Shown here in pieces: positions 45,197-56,956 of a stretch of 64,000 nucleotides of DNA (position 1 is the first letter of the stretch; the number at the start of each line of letters is the position of its first letter). A model generated the notes under the pieces. The model ran no database searches, had not been told where the DNA came from, and was given only the letters and a program-made list of their open reading frames with translations. The DNA is taken from assembly GCF_026262645.1 (NCBI RefSeq), contig NZ_SHNO01000001.1, forward strand, positions 868,001 to 932,000, written 5' to 3'. The stretch comes from Candidatus Marimicrobium litorale. Lineage in GTDB: Bacteria; Pseudomonadota; Gammaproteobacteria; Pseudomonadales; Halieaceae. The position numbers and the translations under genes were made by a program.

Positions 45197-45439
45197 TCAG
45201 TTACCGAGCAGCTGTTCTGCTTCTGCGGCTGGCAACAAATCCCACTGTTCGGACTCCATATCGTACAGAAGTTTGAGTTCGCCAGAATCCAGCTGCCGTC
45301 GCAAGCGACTCACTTTGTCGTCCAGTGACAGCTCGTGCATGCCGTAATCTGTGCCCTCGCGATTGACATAGTTCTGCAGCACTGCGTTCAAAGTTTCATC
45401 CTCAAGTTTTTCCGGAGGAATCTGTAAAAATTCAGCCAT
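45197..45439 (-). CDS. yheU: YheU family (UPF0270) protein
   Basis: An 80-residue protein with NYVNREGTDYGMHELSLDDK, the conserved block of the YheU family. Function unknown in all members. I set the start at ATG 45439 because AGGAG is just upstream, although the spacing is short (3-4 bases). Confidence 0.85.
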   Translation of the reverse strand: MAEFLQIPPEKLEDETLNAVLQNYVNREGTDYGMHELSLDDKVSRLRRQLDSGELKLLYDMESEQWDLLPAAEAEQLLGN

Positions 45440-45512
45440 GGGCTCCTGTGGATGAAGTCGTTCCGGTTGCACGCTAATATATAGCCTGATGCGAGACAAG
45501 TGGAGAGTTCCT

Positions 45513-46028
45513 ATGCATTGTTCCTACATTATTACGTTCATCAGTGATGACAGGCCCGGCCTGGTGGAGACTATTGCCAATACCGTCAGAAAGTGTGATG
45601 GCAACTGGCAGGAGAGCAGGCTATCCCAACTGGGCGGCAAGTTCGCAGGACTGATTCTCGTCTCTGTGCCCCAGAGTGGGGCGGCGGCGCTGGTGCAGGC
45701 GTTGTCGGACCTAAATCAGGGAGACATCAGTGTCAGCGTAACCGAAACCGCCAAAAAGACGACATCACCCGACGTACGTACGGTTTCACTCAGCATTATC
45801 GGCCCAGATCGCAGTGGCATTGTGCAAGAGGTCTCCCGCGCCCTTGCTGGGCATCGCATCAACGTCATTGAAATGGATAGCAAGGTCAGCAGCGCGCCCA
45901 TGAGCGCCGAAATGCTGTTCGAGGCCCGCATTAGCGCCTCGGTACCGGAGATACTGAATGTCGAACAGTTGCGGAATAGCCTCGATAGTATTGCAGATCA
46001 GATGACGCTGGAGATCGAAATAGCCTGA
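45513..46028 (+). CDS. gcvR: GcvR-like protein with two ACT domains
   Basis: A 171-residue protein with two ACT domains: one at about 5-80 (TFISDDRPGLVETIA) and one at about 90-168 (LSIIGPDRSGIVQEV). This is the layout of GcvR, which binds glycine and antagonises GcvA at the glycine cleavage operon. GcvA and gcvTHP are not here. Start ATG 45513 with GGAG eight bases upstream. Confidence 0.83.
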   Translation: MHCSYIITFISDDRPGLVETIANTVRKCDGNWQESRLSQLGGKFAGLILVSVPQSGAAALVQALSDLNQGDISVSVTETAKKTTSPDVRTVSLSIIGPDRSGIVQEVSRALAGHRINVIEMDSKVSSAPMSAEMLFEARISASVPEILNVEQLRNSLDSIADQMTLEIEIA

Positions 46029-46033
46029 GGGAA

Positions 46034-46258
46034 TCAGGACCCTCCTCCACTGAACAACTTGCGAAGAGCGACCCACAGGCCTGCACAAAAACCCGCCAGC
46101 AGAATAACGCCTGCCACTACCCACAGAACACCGACAAAAAAAGTCAGCATATCCTCAGGGGAGATATCGAAGTTACGAATCGCAGCCCAGATAAGCACGG
46201 CAAGCGACAACACACTGAGCACCAGAGTGCGATGAAAACGTCGGGTCGCTTTACTCAC
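46034..46258 (-). CDS. Small two-span membrane protein, unknown
   Basis: A 74-residue protein with two hydrophobic helices at about 11-27 and 37-64. The N-terminus is basic. No family recognised. It lies 14 bases downstream of aroC and may belong to the same transcript. Confidence 0.6.
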   Translation of the reverse strand: MSKATRRFHRTLVLSVLSLAVLIWAAIRNFDISPEDMLTFFVGVLWVVAGVILLAGFCAGLWVALRKLFSGGGS

Positions 46259-46272
46259 CAGATGAGACCCCC

Positions 46273-47388
46273 TCAGTCAGCAACACCAGTGCCGTTAGAG
46301 GCTGGCAATACCGGCGTTTGCGCCTCGACGTCCATATTCTGAGCCCGGTGACGCAGTGCATGGTCCATTAACACGATCGCCAACATTGCCTCTGCGATGG
46401 GAGTGGCGCGAATACCCACGCAGGGGTCGTGCCGTCCATGGGTCGCAACCTCTGCCGCCTCACCTTGAGTATCAATCGTCGCACCGGGCAGCCGAATACT
46501 GGACGTGGGTTTGAGTGCAAGGCTTACGGTGATATCCTGGCCGCTGCTGATACCCCCCAATATTCCACCCGCGTTGTTGCTTGAAAACCCTTCCGGCGTC
46601 ATTAAATCTCGATGCACACTACCCTCTTGCTCGACCGCTGAGAAACCGGCCCCAATTTCCACGCCCTTAACCGCGTTAATACCCATCATTGCTGCCGCAA
46701 TATCTGCGTCTAGTCGATCAAAAACGGGTTCTCCGAGCCCGGGAAGCAGTCCGCTTGCCACTACGTTAATACGTGCCCCCGCTGACTCACCCCGCTTCAT
46801 AAGATCCGCCATAAACGCTTCCATTTCGGAAATCTTGTCTGGGTCAGGGCAGAAGAAAGGATTTTCCTCCACGTGTTCCCACTGCACTTTATCTATCGCA
46901 ATGGGGCCCAGCTGAGCGAGATATCCCTTTATCTGAATGCCATAACGGGCGGCGAGATACTTCTTCGCAATAGCACCCGCTGCCACCCGCATGGCTGTCT
47001 CTCTAGCGGAAGAACGCCCCCCTCCTCGGTAGTCCCGAAAACCGTATTTCTGCGTGTAGGTATAGTCTGCGTGAGCGGGACGGAAGGTATCCTTGATATT
47101 GCCATAATCCTTGGACTTCTGATCTGTATTTTCAATCAGCAGCCCGATCGGGGTACCTGTCGTAACACCCTCGAAAACCCCCGACAGGATACGCACTTCA
47201 TCTGCCTCCCTGCGCTGTGTAGTGAAGCGTGAGGTGCCGGGTTTACGGCGATTCAGGTCAGTCTGCATATCGGCAGTATCCAGCGGCAGACCGGGCGGGC
47301 AACCATCCACGATGCAACCCAACGCGGGCCCGTGGCTTTCCCCGAAACTGGTTACCGTAAACAGTTTACCAATCGTGTTTCCCGCCAT
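46273..47388 (-). CDS. aroC: Chorismate synthase
   Basis: A 371-residue chorismate synthase: [16 protein letters not shown] at the N-terminus, [30 protein letters not shown], and the C-terminal [17 protein letters not shown]. It makes chorismate from EPSP with reduced FMN. Start ATG 47388; a longer frame upstream lacks signals. PrmB lies upstream on the same strand, as in many gammaproteobacteria. Chorismate also feeds PabB in this window. Confidence 0.95.
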   Translation of the reverse strand: MAGNTIGKLFTVTSFGESHGPALGCIVDGCPPGLPLDTADMQTDLNRRKPGTSRFTTQRREADEVRILSGVFEGVTTGTPIGLLIENTDQKSKDYGNIKDTFRPAHADYTYTQKYGFRDYRGGGRSSARETAMRVAAGAIAKKYLAARYGIQIKGYLAQLGPIAIDKVQWEHVEENPFFCPDPDKISEMEAFMADLMKRGESAGARINVVASGLLPGLGEPVFDRLDADIAAAMMGINAVKGVEIGAGFSAVEQEGSVHRDLMTPEGFSSNNAGGILGGISSGQDITVSLALKPTSSIRLPGATIDTQGEAAEVATHGRHDPCVGIRATPIAEAMLAIVLMDHALRHRAQNMDVEAQTPVLPASNGTGVAD

Positions 47389-47432
47389 GATTTGTACCGA
47401 AATCCAATTCAATATTCAGTCGTATTATAAGC

Positions 47433-48356
47433 CTAATCCTGCCAGCAATCGCCGTACTTTTGCAGCTCCTGAGCCGACATGACAAATACGCCCTCTCCTC
47501 CGTCCTCACAGTCTATCCAGGTGAAAGGTATGGTGGGAAAGCACCTGTCCAGGCTTCGCCAGCTGTGTCCGACCTCACCGATAATAAGCCCGGTCTCTGT
47601 GAGAAACTCCCTCGCACTCCCAAGTATGCGCCGAGTCAGGTCCAATCCGTCCGCGCCTGAGGCAAGCGCCAGCGCCGGCTCGGCGTGGTATTCTCTCGGC
47701 ATAGCCTCAAGCTCAAGCGAATCGACGTAAGGAGGGTTGGTAAGAATAATATCGTATCGAGTGTCATCAAGATCTGCGAAGCCATCTGATTGGATGATGC
47801 GGACCCGCTCTTGAGGCAACTCAAGACGCACCCGATTGTCATGGCTCAGCGCAAGTGCATCCCGGTCAATATCCACAAGATCCACACGGCAATTCGGATA
47901 ATAATGCGCTACAGCAAGACCGATACAACCGCCACCACAGCACAGATCCAAAATCCGGCGCGGCTCGGGACCAAAATACCACGGTTGAAACCCATTCAAT
48001 ATCAGCTCTGCTAAAGGCGAACGCGGAACGATGGCGCGCTCGTCGCATAGAAATTCCAAGCCAGCAAACCAGGCGCGCCCCAGCAGGTAAGGCAGTGGAA
48101 CTTGTTCGTGTATGCGCCTATGCAGAAGAGCAAGCAATTCTGTCTGTTGCGACGGCCGTATCTCACGGTGAAGCACCTCCTGCCCCGAATCTGTCGGCAG
48201 CTGCGCCACCGCCAGCACCAGTTGCACGGCCTCGTCCCAGGCGTTGTCCGTGCCGTGACCAAAGAAGGCATCACTGCTTTCAAGTTCTCTGCAGCAATAA
48301 TCAATGGCCTCGCCAAGTTTGATCGGGACTGTAGTTTCGCGATTGCTAAAAGACAT
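47433..48356 (-). CDS. prmB: 50S ribosomal protein L3 glutamine methyltransferase
   Basis: A 307-residue methyltransferase: N-terminal helical domain, SAM-binding DLCCGGGCIG at 137-146 and the catalytic NPPY at 207-210. The adjacency to aroC is the usual context of PrmB, and the protein is longer than the release-factor methylase PrmC. Confidence 0.93.
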   Translation of the reverse strand: MSFSNRETTVPIKLGEAIDYCCRELESSDAFFGHGTDNAWDEAVQLVLAVAQLPTDSGQEVLHREIRPSQQTELLALLHRRIHEQVPLPYLLGRAWFAGLEFLCDERAIVPRSPLAELILNGFQPWYFGPEPRRILDLCCGGGCIGLAVAHYYPNCRVDLVDIDRDALALSHDNRVRLELPQERVRIIQSDGFADLDDTRYDIILTNPPYVDSLELEAMPREYHAEPALALASGADGLDLTRRILGSAREFLTETGLIIGEVGHSWRSLDRCFPTIPFTWIDCEDGGEGVFVMSAQELQKYGDCWQD

Positions 48357-48499
48357 AGCTGCAGTGTAGCCGAAACTGGTCCGGCGGCGTATTGCATCTA
48401 GGTGGGCGAAGCTCTAAATCGCTACAACATACGCTGTTTGCCATGCCTACCGCGGGTTGATACCATTTGCGGCCATTTTTCCTATCCGGAGCCGCTCAA

Positions 48500-49042
48500 T
48501 TGGAACAGCACTGGGCAAAAATTATCGAATCCATGGGCGAAGACCTGGAGCGTCCAGGCTTAGTGGATACGCCTAAGCGGGCCGCCAAGGCGTATGCCTT
48601 TCTGACGAGAGGTTACAGTCAATCGGTGGACGAGGTGGTCAATAACGCTCTTTTTCCCTCCGATTCCAGCGAAATGATAGTGGTGGAAGACATCGAGATG
48701 TACTCGTTGTGTGAACACCATATGCTGCCATTCATCGGAAAATGCCACGTCGCTTACATACCGACAGGGCAGGTTCTCGGCTTGTCCAAGGTTGCTCGCA
48801 TTGTGGATGTATTCGCCCGACGCCTGCAGATTCAGGAATCGCTCACGTCTCAGATCGCCGAAACAATCATGTCCGTCACCAATGCCGAAGGCGTAGGTGT
48901 GATTATCGAGGCACAGCATATGTGTATGATGATGCGCGGCGTCGAGAAACAGAACTCAAGAATGAAAACGTCATCCATGCTTGGATCGTTCCGCAGCGAA
49001 CAAAAAACGAGGGAAGAGTTTTTATCCTTACTGCAGCGCTAG
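48500..49042 (+). CDS. folE: GTP cyclohydrolase I
   Basis: A 180-residue enzyme with zinc ligands Cys71 and His74 (SLCEHH) and Cys142, and [17 protein letters not shown]. It converts GTP to dihydroneopterin triphosphate, the first step to folate. The start is TTG 48500, eight bases after CCGGAG; earlier TTG and internal codons are less supported. It converges on the DUF4892 gene with a 2-base gap. Confidence 0.93.
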   Translation: MEQHWAKIIESMGEDLERPGLVDTPKRAAKAYAFLTRGYSQSVDEVVNNALFPSDSSEMIVVEDIEMYSLCEHHMLPFIGKCHVAYIPTGQVLGLSKVARIVDVFARRLQIQESLTSQIAETIMSVTNAEGVGVIIEAQHMCMMMRGVEKQNSRMKTSSMLGSFRSEQKTREEFLSLLQR

Positions 49043-49044
49043 CT

Positions 49045-49626
49045 CTATTCGGACGCTTTCTTCTCGACACGTAACAATTCCATGCGCAGGTACTGCCTGT
49101 CTTCGGTTCGGGCAGCGCTATACATTAGCAGCCGATATTCTGGATCTCCGGTGAGGCGATAAATACTATAACGTTGCATATCCTCTCGCCCGTACAGCAC
49201 TCTCTCCCGGAACACTCGATTCGCCCACTGAGCGCTGTGGCCGCACGCCCGCCCCGCGCAATAAAATAACTTCTCAGCCGCCGGGTCAGCGGCCAACTCA
49301 TCTTGAATGCCTGACATAACCTGTGATGCTGTGAAGCCATCCAGAATTTGCCATGTATATCCAATCAGCAAGCCACTAAGCCGCTCGCTGTTTTTGAAAC
49401 GCCATTCGCCCCTAACTTTCTTTAACGCGCCCAGTGGCACCTCGTAGCCAATTACATCGCGACGAAATGAAGAAACTTCGACTGCATGTGGGAAAGAAAT
49501 CAGCCGTGAGAGGTAATCATTTTCTGGGCCTTCATCTGTCGCGGCAAAGAGCCGCGGCATACTGACCAGAATAATCAATACACAAAAAGCGAGACGAGAT
49601 AGGCGCACTAGGTTAAGTAATTTCAT
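49045..49626 (-). CDS. Exported DUF4892 protein
   Basis: A 193-residue protein with a signal peptide (hydrophobic 12-26, likely cleavage after the FAA near 29). CAGRACGHSAQWAN at 123-136 is the hallmark of the DUF4892 group, which is common in Pseudomonas and relatives, often with an OmpA-like domain that is absent here. The two Cys may form a periplasmic disulfide. Function unknown. Confidence 0.72.
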   Translation of the reverse strand: MKLLNLVRLSRLAFCVLIILVSMPRLFAATDEGPENDYLSRLISFPHAVEVSSFRRDVIGYEVPLGALKKVRGEWRFKNSERLSGLLIGYTWQILDGFTASQVMSGIQDELAADPAAEKLFYCAGRACGHSAQWANRVFRERVLYGREDMQRYSIYRLTGDPEYRLLMYSAARTEDRQYLRMELLRVEKKASE

Positions 49627-49646
49627 ATTTTTACGCTCGGTTCACC

Positions 49647-50510
49647 TCATACCAAGAAGGCAAGAATACGCTTTGCCACATCAGCGGTGGCGGACTCCAT
49701 ATGGAAATGGTGCCCTCCTTCAACCTCTTCTACCAGCACTGACGGAATATACTCCTTCGCCTGCTGCACCATATCGGGCATTCTACGAGCATTGGTCTGA
49801 GCCGCCATGAGAAGTGTCGGCATTTCCAAGCCTGACAATACTGCCCGAATCTGGCCATCAGTCAACTTTACTGCCGATGCACCATGCAGCCGTGGATCTG
49901 CGGTCCAGGTCAGACCCCGTTGACAGCCTCGGACACTGCGTTTGACCAACATTTCAGCCGCTGCCCTGGACAAGCCCGTGCGACAACGGGAATCGATCGC
50001 GGCTTCAACAGAAGAAAACACCCTGTTGTCCCGGCCCAACAATGCCGGCTTTTCGATGAGAGCTCTACGAAGCTGTTGCGGGAACTGCTCAGCCACTACT
50101 GGCCCCGGCGAGAGTGCATCCAGCATAATTAGCTTTTCCACCCGTTCGGGAAAACTACTAGCCAACAGTGTACTGATAATCGCGCCCCTTGAATGGCCTA
50201 TCAGATTAAAACGGTCCCAGCCCAGGGCATCTGCCACACCGAGCACCTCGGGCAGGTCATCCCATATCTGATAGCTGGCATCCGCTGAGCGCCAGTCGCT
50301 CTGTCCATGACCTGTCAGATCCAGAGCGATCACATGGTATCCTTGCAGCAGAGGCGCTACACACGCGAAGCTGGCGGCATTATCGAGCCAGCCATGCAGG
50401 GCGAGCAACGGGGCCTCTGCCGGGTCACCCCAGCTAAGCCCTGAAATTGCCAGCCCATTCACCTCGAAGCGTCTCGCCCTCGCCTGCCGTGAAGATTCCG
50501 CTTGAGTCAT
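49647..50510 (-). CDS. Alpha/beta hydrolase
   Basis: A 287-residue hydrolase: GWLDNAASF oxyanion segment, nucleophile Ser107 in GHSRG and the likely catalytic His in GGHHFH near 267. It resembles proteins of the PHB-depolymerase/esterase group (serine hydrolase-like). Substrate unknown. Its start overlaps the sixA stop by one base. Confidence 0.83.
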   Translation of the reverse strand: MTQAESSRQARARRFEVNGLAISGLSWGDPAEAPLLALHGWLDNAASFACVAPLLQGYHVIALDLTGHGQSDWRSADASYQIWDDLPEVLGVADALGWDRFNLIGHSRGAIISTLLASSFPERVEKLIMLDALSPGPVVAEQFPQQLRRALIEKPALLGRDNRVFSSVEAAIDSRCRTGLSRAAAEMLVKRSVRGCQRGLTWTADPRLHGASAVKLTDGQIRAVLSGLEMPTLLMAAQTNARRMPDMVQQAKEYIPSVLVEEVEGGHHFHMESATADVAKRILAFLV

Positions 50511-51016
50511 TAGATACCCACCTCGTACTCAGGCGGCATGGCCCAAAAAACGGTTTGACCGCATGCCGCAGCAACGACATCCATGGTTATTGTAGCGAGG
50601 CCCCCCGGGTGCAAAGGAGGAACTGCAGCGCCTTTCTCGCCGACGTACCAGCTCACCAAGTTAGACACTAGAGGCTGGTGAGACACCAGCACAACATGAC
50701 ATCTGTGGTCTCTCCCATCGAAGTCGCGCAACAGGGTCTGGTCAATAGTCGCAATGCTGCTCTGCGGCGCAAGCCAGTAGGCTTCACCACCCGTCGCATG
50801 GGTGAAGGCAGATTCGATCATTTCAGCAGTTTGGGCAGTGCGCTCGTAAGGGCTGTGCAAAATATGTGTCGGCTGAGGCAGGCGACGATTAGCGCAGGCG
50901 CGATAGAACTGCTGACAGCCGAAACCTATGTCTTCACGACCGCCAGGTGTCAGCTCGCGCTGACGGTCCACTGAACCACTCTCCGCCTCGCCATGTCGCC
51001 AGATCGTGAGAATCAT
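50510..51016 (-). CDS. sixA: Phosphohistidine phosphatase SixA
   Basis: A 168-residue histidine phosphatase with WRHGEAE (catalytic His8), SPYERTAQTAEM and LVSHQPLVS carrying the second catalytic His. SixA dephosphorylates histidine-containing signalling domains such as ArcB and the PTS Npr. Start ATG 51016 is preceded by AAGGAA. Confidence 0.88.
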   Translation of the reverse strand: MILTIWRHGEAESGSVDRQRELTPGGREDIGFGCQQFYRACANRRLPQPTHILHSPYERTAQTAEMIESAFTHATGGEAYWLAPQSSIATIDQTLLRDFDGRDHRCHVVLVSHQPLVSNLVSWYVGEKGAAVPPLHPGGLATITMDVVAAACGQTVFWAMPPEYEVGI

Positions 51017-51180
51017 TATCTTCCTTCCACCGCCCCGCTTAGCCACCATGGATCATAACATCCAATAGACTGGCGAACGTGTGAAAATACAGGCCTCGCC
51101 CCCAGCCAACCGCCTGTTTTGCGGGGCGGGGGAAAGTGGACACGATGGGCGACTAATGAACCGCGACTCAGAACACTGCG

Positions 51181-53106
51181 CTAGTCCTGCCCCAGTTCGA
51201 CCAAAAGCTTGTTCAGCCGCGAAACAAAGGCAGTTGGATCCTCCAATTGCCCTCCTTCGACAAGAGTCGCCTGGTCAAGCACAATATGCGCGAGGTCGGC
51301 AAAGCGTGCCTCGTCCGCCTCCTGGTCAAGGAGTTTGGCCAGCGCATGTGCTGGATTGACCTCAAGTATCGGCTTCGACTCGGGTACGTCCTGTCCTGCA
51401 GCCTCCATGATACGCCGCATCTGCGCGCCCATATCGAAGTCTCCCACCACAAGACAGGCAACGGAATCTGTCAGCCGCGCAGTAGCGCGCACTTCACTCA
51501 CATCCTCTTTCAAAACCTCCGCAAGACGCTCTACAAGCGCTTCAGACTCCTTGTTGAGCTTCTCTTGCTGCGCCTTCTCCTCCTCCGAATCTATGTCCAG
51601 TTCCAAGGCACCACGCCCTACATCCTGAAAAGACTTACCATCGAATTCCTGCAGTTGATTCATGAGCCAATCGTCAACACGATCACTCAGCAGCAATACT
51701 TCGATACCTTTTTTCCTGAATACTTCCAAGTGTGGACTCTTCTTCGCGGTGATGAAATTTTCCGCAACCACGTAATAGATTTTTTCCTGCGAATCCTGCA
51801 TACGAGAAACATAATCCTCGAGAGACTGATCCTGCTCCTCATTGTCTGTATGGGTCGTACTAAAGCGCAGTAGCTTGGCGATTTTCTCCTTGTTTGCCAT
51901 ATCCTCCGCCGGACCTTCCTTTAACACAGGACCAAACTGTTGCCAGAAGGCAGCGTATTTCTCGGCGTCATCAGACTTGGCCATCTTGGACAACATATCC
52001 AACACCCGTTTCGTCAGAGCAGAGCGCATTGACTCAACGGCAGGATCTTTCTGTAAAATTTCTCGAGAGACATTCAGGGACAGGTCGTTCGAATCGACAA
52101 CCCCTTTTACGAACCGCAGGTACAACGGCAAAAACTGCTCCGCCTCATCCATAATGAAAGTACGCTGGACATACAGTTTCAAGCCACGAGACATCTCCCG
52201 GTTCCACAGGTCGAATGGTGCCTTCGCAGGGATATAGAGCAGGCTCGTATATTCCAGCTTGCCCTCAACCTTGTTATGGCTCCACAACAACGGATCCTCA
52301 AAATCGTGTGACACATGCTTGTAGAACTCTTGATACTCTTCGTTGCTGACCTCGCTGCGCGAGCGGGTCCAAAGCGCAGTAGCTGAGTTAACAGATTCAA
52401 ACTCCGGCTCAGACTGAACAGTTTCCGATTCTTCCTCGTCTTCTGCTGGGGGTGCTGGTGGTGCCTGCATCAAAACCGGGACTGAAATATGATCTGAATA
52501 CTTCTTGATGATACTGCGCACGCGCCAATCATCAGAAAATTCAGCGCAGTCGGACTTCAGGAACAGGGTAATGCTGGTTCCCCTGGCGCTCCTATCCCTT
52601 GCCTCTACAGAGAAGTCAGCTTCACCCTGTGAATCCCACAGCACGCCCTCGGACGCATCAGCTCCCGCTTTACGGGTGTGGACCTCGACACGGTCTGCGA
52701 CAATAAACGCTGAATAAAAACCAACGCCAAACTGACCAATCAGCTGGGAATCTTTTTGCTCATCACCGGTGAGACTTTCGAGAAAGGCAGCAGTACCGGA
52801 TTTCGCTATTGTGCCAAGATGTTCAATGACGTCTTCTCGACTCATCCCGATACCATTGTCGCTAATCGTCAATGTGTTTGCGTCCTTATCGAGCTCTACA
52901 CGCACCTCGTAATTGCTATCTCCTTGCAGCAGAGACTCATCCGATAACGAAGCAAAACGTAACTTGTCGATCGCATCACTGGCATTCGATATCAACTCAC
53001 GCAGAAAGATCTCCCGGTTGCTGTACAGGGAGTGGATCATCAGGTGGAGCAGTTGTTTCGCCTCGGTTTGAAAGCCAAGAGTCTCTTTCTTTACATCAGC
53101 CGTCAT
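51181..53106 (-). CDS. htpG: Chaperone protein HtpG (Hsp90)
   Basis: A 641-residue Hsp90: N-terminal ATPase domain with [22 protein letters not shown] and [12 protein letters not shown], a middle domain, and a C-terminal dimer domain. A Pro/Glu-rich spacer near 215-235 ([13 protein letters not shown]) is longer than in E. coli HtpG. It is heat inducible, as shown by the sigma-32 promoter 50-80 bases upstream. Confidence 0.97.
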   Translation of the reverse strand: MTADVKKETLGFQTEAKQLLHLMIHSLYSNREIFLRELISNASDAIDKLRFASLSDESLLQGDSNYEVRVELDKDANTLTISDNGIGMSREDVIEHLGTIAKSGTAAFLESLTGDEQKDSQLIGQFGVGFYSAFIVADRVEVHTRKAGADASEGVLWDSQGEADFSVEARDRSARGTSITLFLKSDCAEFSDDWRVRSIIKKYSDHISVPVLMQAPPAPPAEDEEESETVQSEPEFESVNSATALWTRSRSEVSNEEYQEFYKHVSHDFEDPLLWSHNKVEGKLEYTSLLYIPAKAPFDLWNREMSRGLKLYVQRTFIMDEAEQFLPLYLRFVKGVVDSNDLSLNVSREILQKDPAVESMRSALTKRVLDMLSKMAKSDDAEKYAAFWQQFGPVLKEGPAEDMANKEKIAKLLRFSTTHTDNEEQDQSLEDYVSRMQDSQEKIYYVVAENFITAKKSPHLEVFRKKGIEVLLLSDRVDDWLMNQLQEFDGKSFQDVGRGALELDIDSEEEKAQQEKLNKESEALVERLAEVLKEDVSEVRATARLTDSVACLVVGDFDMGAQMRRIMEAAGQDVPESKPILEVNPAHALAKLLDQEADEARFADLAHIVLDQATLVEGGQLEDPTAFVSRLNKLLVELGQD

Positions 53107-53156
53107 GGAAACCTCATCATAGGTTATTGATTGTTAGAAACTTTATCCAGGGTCAT

Positions 53157-53186
53157 TACATTGGGGCCGCCGTACGATTTTTCAAG
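53157..53186 (-). promoter_or_regulatory. Sigma-32 (RpoH) heat-shock promoter of htpG
   Basis: On the minus strand CTTGAAA (53186-53180) is followed after 13 bases by CCCCAATGT (53166-53158), about 50 bases before the htpG start. This matches the consensus CTTGAAA-N(13-14)-CCCCATNT almost fully. Heat control of htpG is thus read from the sequence. Confidence 0.85.
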
Positions 53187-53259
53187 CCTCGCCGGCCATC
53201 TGTGTAAAAAAAATCGTTCAATTGCCTTGTGGTGCAGCCCCACAAACTTCTTTCGAGCG

Positions 53260-53288
53260 AAAAAAAAGGCCCGCGACTAACGGGCCCC
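53260..53288 (-). terminator. Intrinsic terminator at the end of the sdh-suc operon
   Basis: On the minus strand a GGCCCG/CGGGCC stem with a 7-base loop is followed at once by eight T. It lies about 25 bases after the sucD stop and closes the TCA operon before the htpG promoter. Confidence 0.9.
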
Positions 53289-53310
53289 TCTATTGCTGCG
53301 AACTACCCGC

Positions 53311-54183
53311 CTACCAACCTGTGATCTCCTTCAGACCAGTGCCAATATCGGCGAGACTGCGCACGGTTTTCACTCCGGCATCCTCAAGCGCCGCAAACTT
53401 CTCGGCAGCAGTGCCCTTGCCGCCGGAAATGATCGCACCTGCGTGCCCCATCCGCTTTCCTTTCGGGGCTGTCACACCGGCAATGTAGGACACAACCGGC
53501 TTGGTAACATTGGCCTTGATGAAGGCCGCAGCTTCCTCCTCCGCGGTGCCTCCGATTTCCCCAATCATAACGATAGCCTCAGTCCTGGAGTCGTCCTGAA
53601 ACATTTGCAGGATGTCGATAAAATTAGATCCGGGGATGGGATCGCCGCCAATGCCAACGCAGGTCGATTGCCCAAATCCAGCGTCCGTAGTTTGCTTGAC
53701 CGCTTCATAAGTCAAAGTACCCGAGCGCGACACGATACCGACCTTACCCGCGAGATGGATGTCGGCAGGCATGATGCCGATCTTGCACTCGTCAGGCGTG
53801 ATCACACCAGGACAGTTGGGGCCGATCAGACGAACACCGAGATCATCACAGCGCACCTTCGCTTCCAGCATATCCAGCGTAGGGATACCTTCTGTGATAC
53901 ACACAATCAGTTTGACACCACCATTAGCGGCTTCGAGTATGGAATCTTTGCAGAAGGCGGCGGGCACATAAATAACCGATGCATCAGCGCCAGTTGCCTC
54001 CACTGCCTCGGAAACCGTGTTGAAGACCGGGAGCCCCAAATGCTCCTGGCCACCCTTACCCGGGGTTACACCACCCACCATTTTGGTGCCGTAGGCAATA
54101 GCCTGCTCGGAATGAAACGTGCCTTGAGACCCAGTAAAGCCCTGGCAGATAACCTTGGTGTTCCTATCAATCAGAATACTCAT
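53311..54183 (-). CDS. sucD: Succinyl-CoA synthetase alpha subunit
   Basis: A 290-residue CoA-ligase: TGSQGTFH CoA-binding loop at the N-terminus, [13 protein letters not shown], and the phosphorylated His in [10 protein letters not shown] near 246. With SucC it converts succinyl-CoA to succinate plus ATP. Its ATG overlaps the sucC stop (TAATG). Confidence 0.97.
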   Translation of the reverse strand: MSILIDRNTKVICQGFTGSQGTFHSEQAIAYGTKMVGGVTPGKGGQEHLGLPVFNTVSEAVEATGADASVIYVPAAFCKDSILEAANGGVKLIVCITEGIPTLDMLEAKVRCDDLGVRLIGPNCPGVITPDECKIGIMPADIHLAGKVGIVSRSGTLTYEAVKQTTDAGFGQSTCVGIGGDPIPGSNFIDILQMFQDDSRTEAIVMIGEIGGTAEEEAAAFIKANVTKPVVSYIAGVTAPKGKRMGHAGAIISGGKGTAAEKFAALEDAGVKTVRSLADIGTGLKEITGW

Positions 54184-55352
54184 TATGCGGTTCCTCCCGC
54201 TGCTTTGACCGCCTGCTGCGCAGCGTCCGTCAGACTGCTTGCAGCGATAATGTTCAATCCGCTTTCGGCCAACACTTTGCGACCAAGTTCGGCGTTATTG
54301 CCTTCCAGGCGAACGACCACGGGAACCTCAACGCCGATTTCCTCTACCGCACCGATCACGCCCTCAGCAATGAGGTCGCAGCGAACAATACCTCCAAAAA
54401 TATTTATCAGCACAGCCTTCACCTTGTCGTCTGACAAAATGATCTTGAATGCTTCGGAAACACGCTCCTTGGTCGCGCCGCCCCCGACATCAAGAAAATT
54501 AGCAGGAAAACCGCCATGCAATGCCACAATATCCATGGTACCCATCGCCAGGCCCGCACCGTTAACCATGCAACCAATATTGCCGTCCAGCGCTACGTAG
54601 TTCAGCTCCCACTCCGCAGCATGCGCTTCTCGTTCGTCTTCCTGCGAGGGGTCGTGCATTTTACTAACAGCAGACTGTCGATAAAGCGCATTGCTATCGA
54701 CACCGATCTTGGCATCGAGACAATGCAAGTTACCTTCATCGGTAATGACAAGCGGATTAATCTCAATGAGTGCAAGGTCTTTTTCTTCAAACATCCGGGC
54801 AAGACCGATGAAGATTTTTACAAATTGCTTGATTTGATCGCCAGAGAGACCCAGTTTAAACGCTAACTCTCGTCCCTGATAAGGCTGCGGTCCTGCCAAT
54901 GGATCTATAGTCGCCCTCAGAATTTTTTCCGGCGTTTCCTCTGCGACTTTCTCAATCTCAACACCGCCCTCGGTAGAGGCCATGAAGACGACACGACGCG
55001 AAGATCGGTCAACAACCGCGCCGAGGTACAACTCTTCTGCAATGTCGGTACACGTTTCAACCAGAATCTTGCTAACGGGTTGTCCCGCTTCGTCAGTCTG
55101 GTATGTGACCAGTCGTTGACCCAACCACTGTTTAGCGAAGGCCTCAATCTCTGCGGCTTCCTTGACCAGCTTTACTCCGCCTGCCTTGCCACGACCGCCC
55201 GCGTGCACCTGGGCTTTGACCACCCACATTTCACCGCCAATCTTTTTTGCAGCCGCCACCGCCTCTTCGGGCGTATCAACCGCGTAGCCTTTTGACACCG
55301 GCAATCCATACTCGGCAAACAATTGTTTGCCCTGATACTCATGAAGGTTCAT
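54183..55352 (-). CDS. sucC: Succinyl-CoA synthetase beta subunit
   Basis: A 389-residue ATP-grasp protein: [12 protein letters not shown] start, [13 protein letters not shown] nucleotide loop and [12 protein letters not shown] near the C-terminus. It partners SucD. It follows lpd by 112 bases, the widest gap of the downstream part of this operon. Confidence 0.97.
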   Translation of the reverse strand: MNLHEYQGKQLFAEYGLPVSKGYAVDTPEEAVAAAKKIGGEMWVVKAQVHAGGRGKAGGVKLVKEAAEIEAFAKQWLGQRLVTYQTDEAGQPVSKILVETCTDIAEELYLGAVVDRSSRRVVFMASTEGGVEIEKVAEETPEKILRATIDPLAGPQPYQGRELAFKLGLSGDQIKQFVKIFIGLARMFEEKDLALIEINPLVITDEGNLHCLDAKIGVDSNALYRQSAVSKMHDPSQEDEREAHAAEWELNYVALDGNIGCMVNGAGLAMGTMDIVALHGGFPANFLDVGGGATKERVSEAFKIILSDDKVKAVLINIFGGIVRCDLIAEGVIGAVEEIGVEVPVVVRLEGNNAELGRKVLAESGLNIIAASSLTDAAQQAVKAAGGTA

Positions 55353-55464
55353 GTTTTATCCCGTTGTTTCCAGATGATTACTGTTTAAAGCCAAAGCGAC
55401 TGAAACTGCCGCTGACCATTTTTTGAATACGCTGCTCGCCTAGCGACCGCAGGTATCCCCCCCC

Positions 55465-56928
<1,464 letters not shown>

Positions 56929-56956
56929 TTAAGTCTTTCGGACGCCCGGCATTTTG

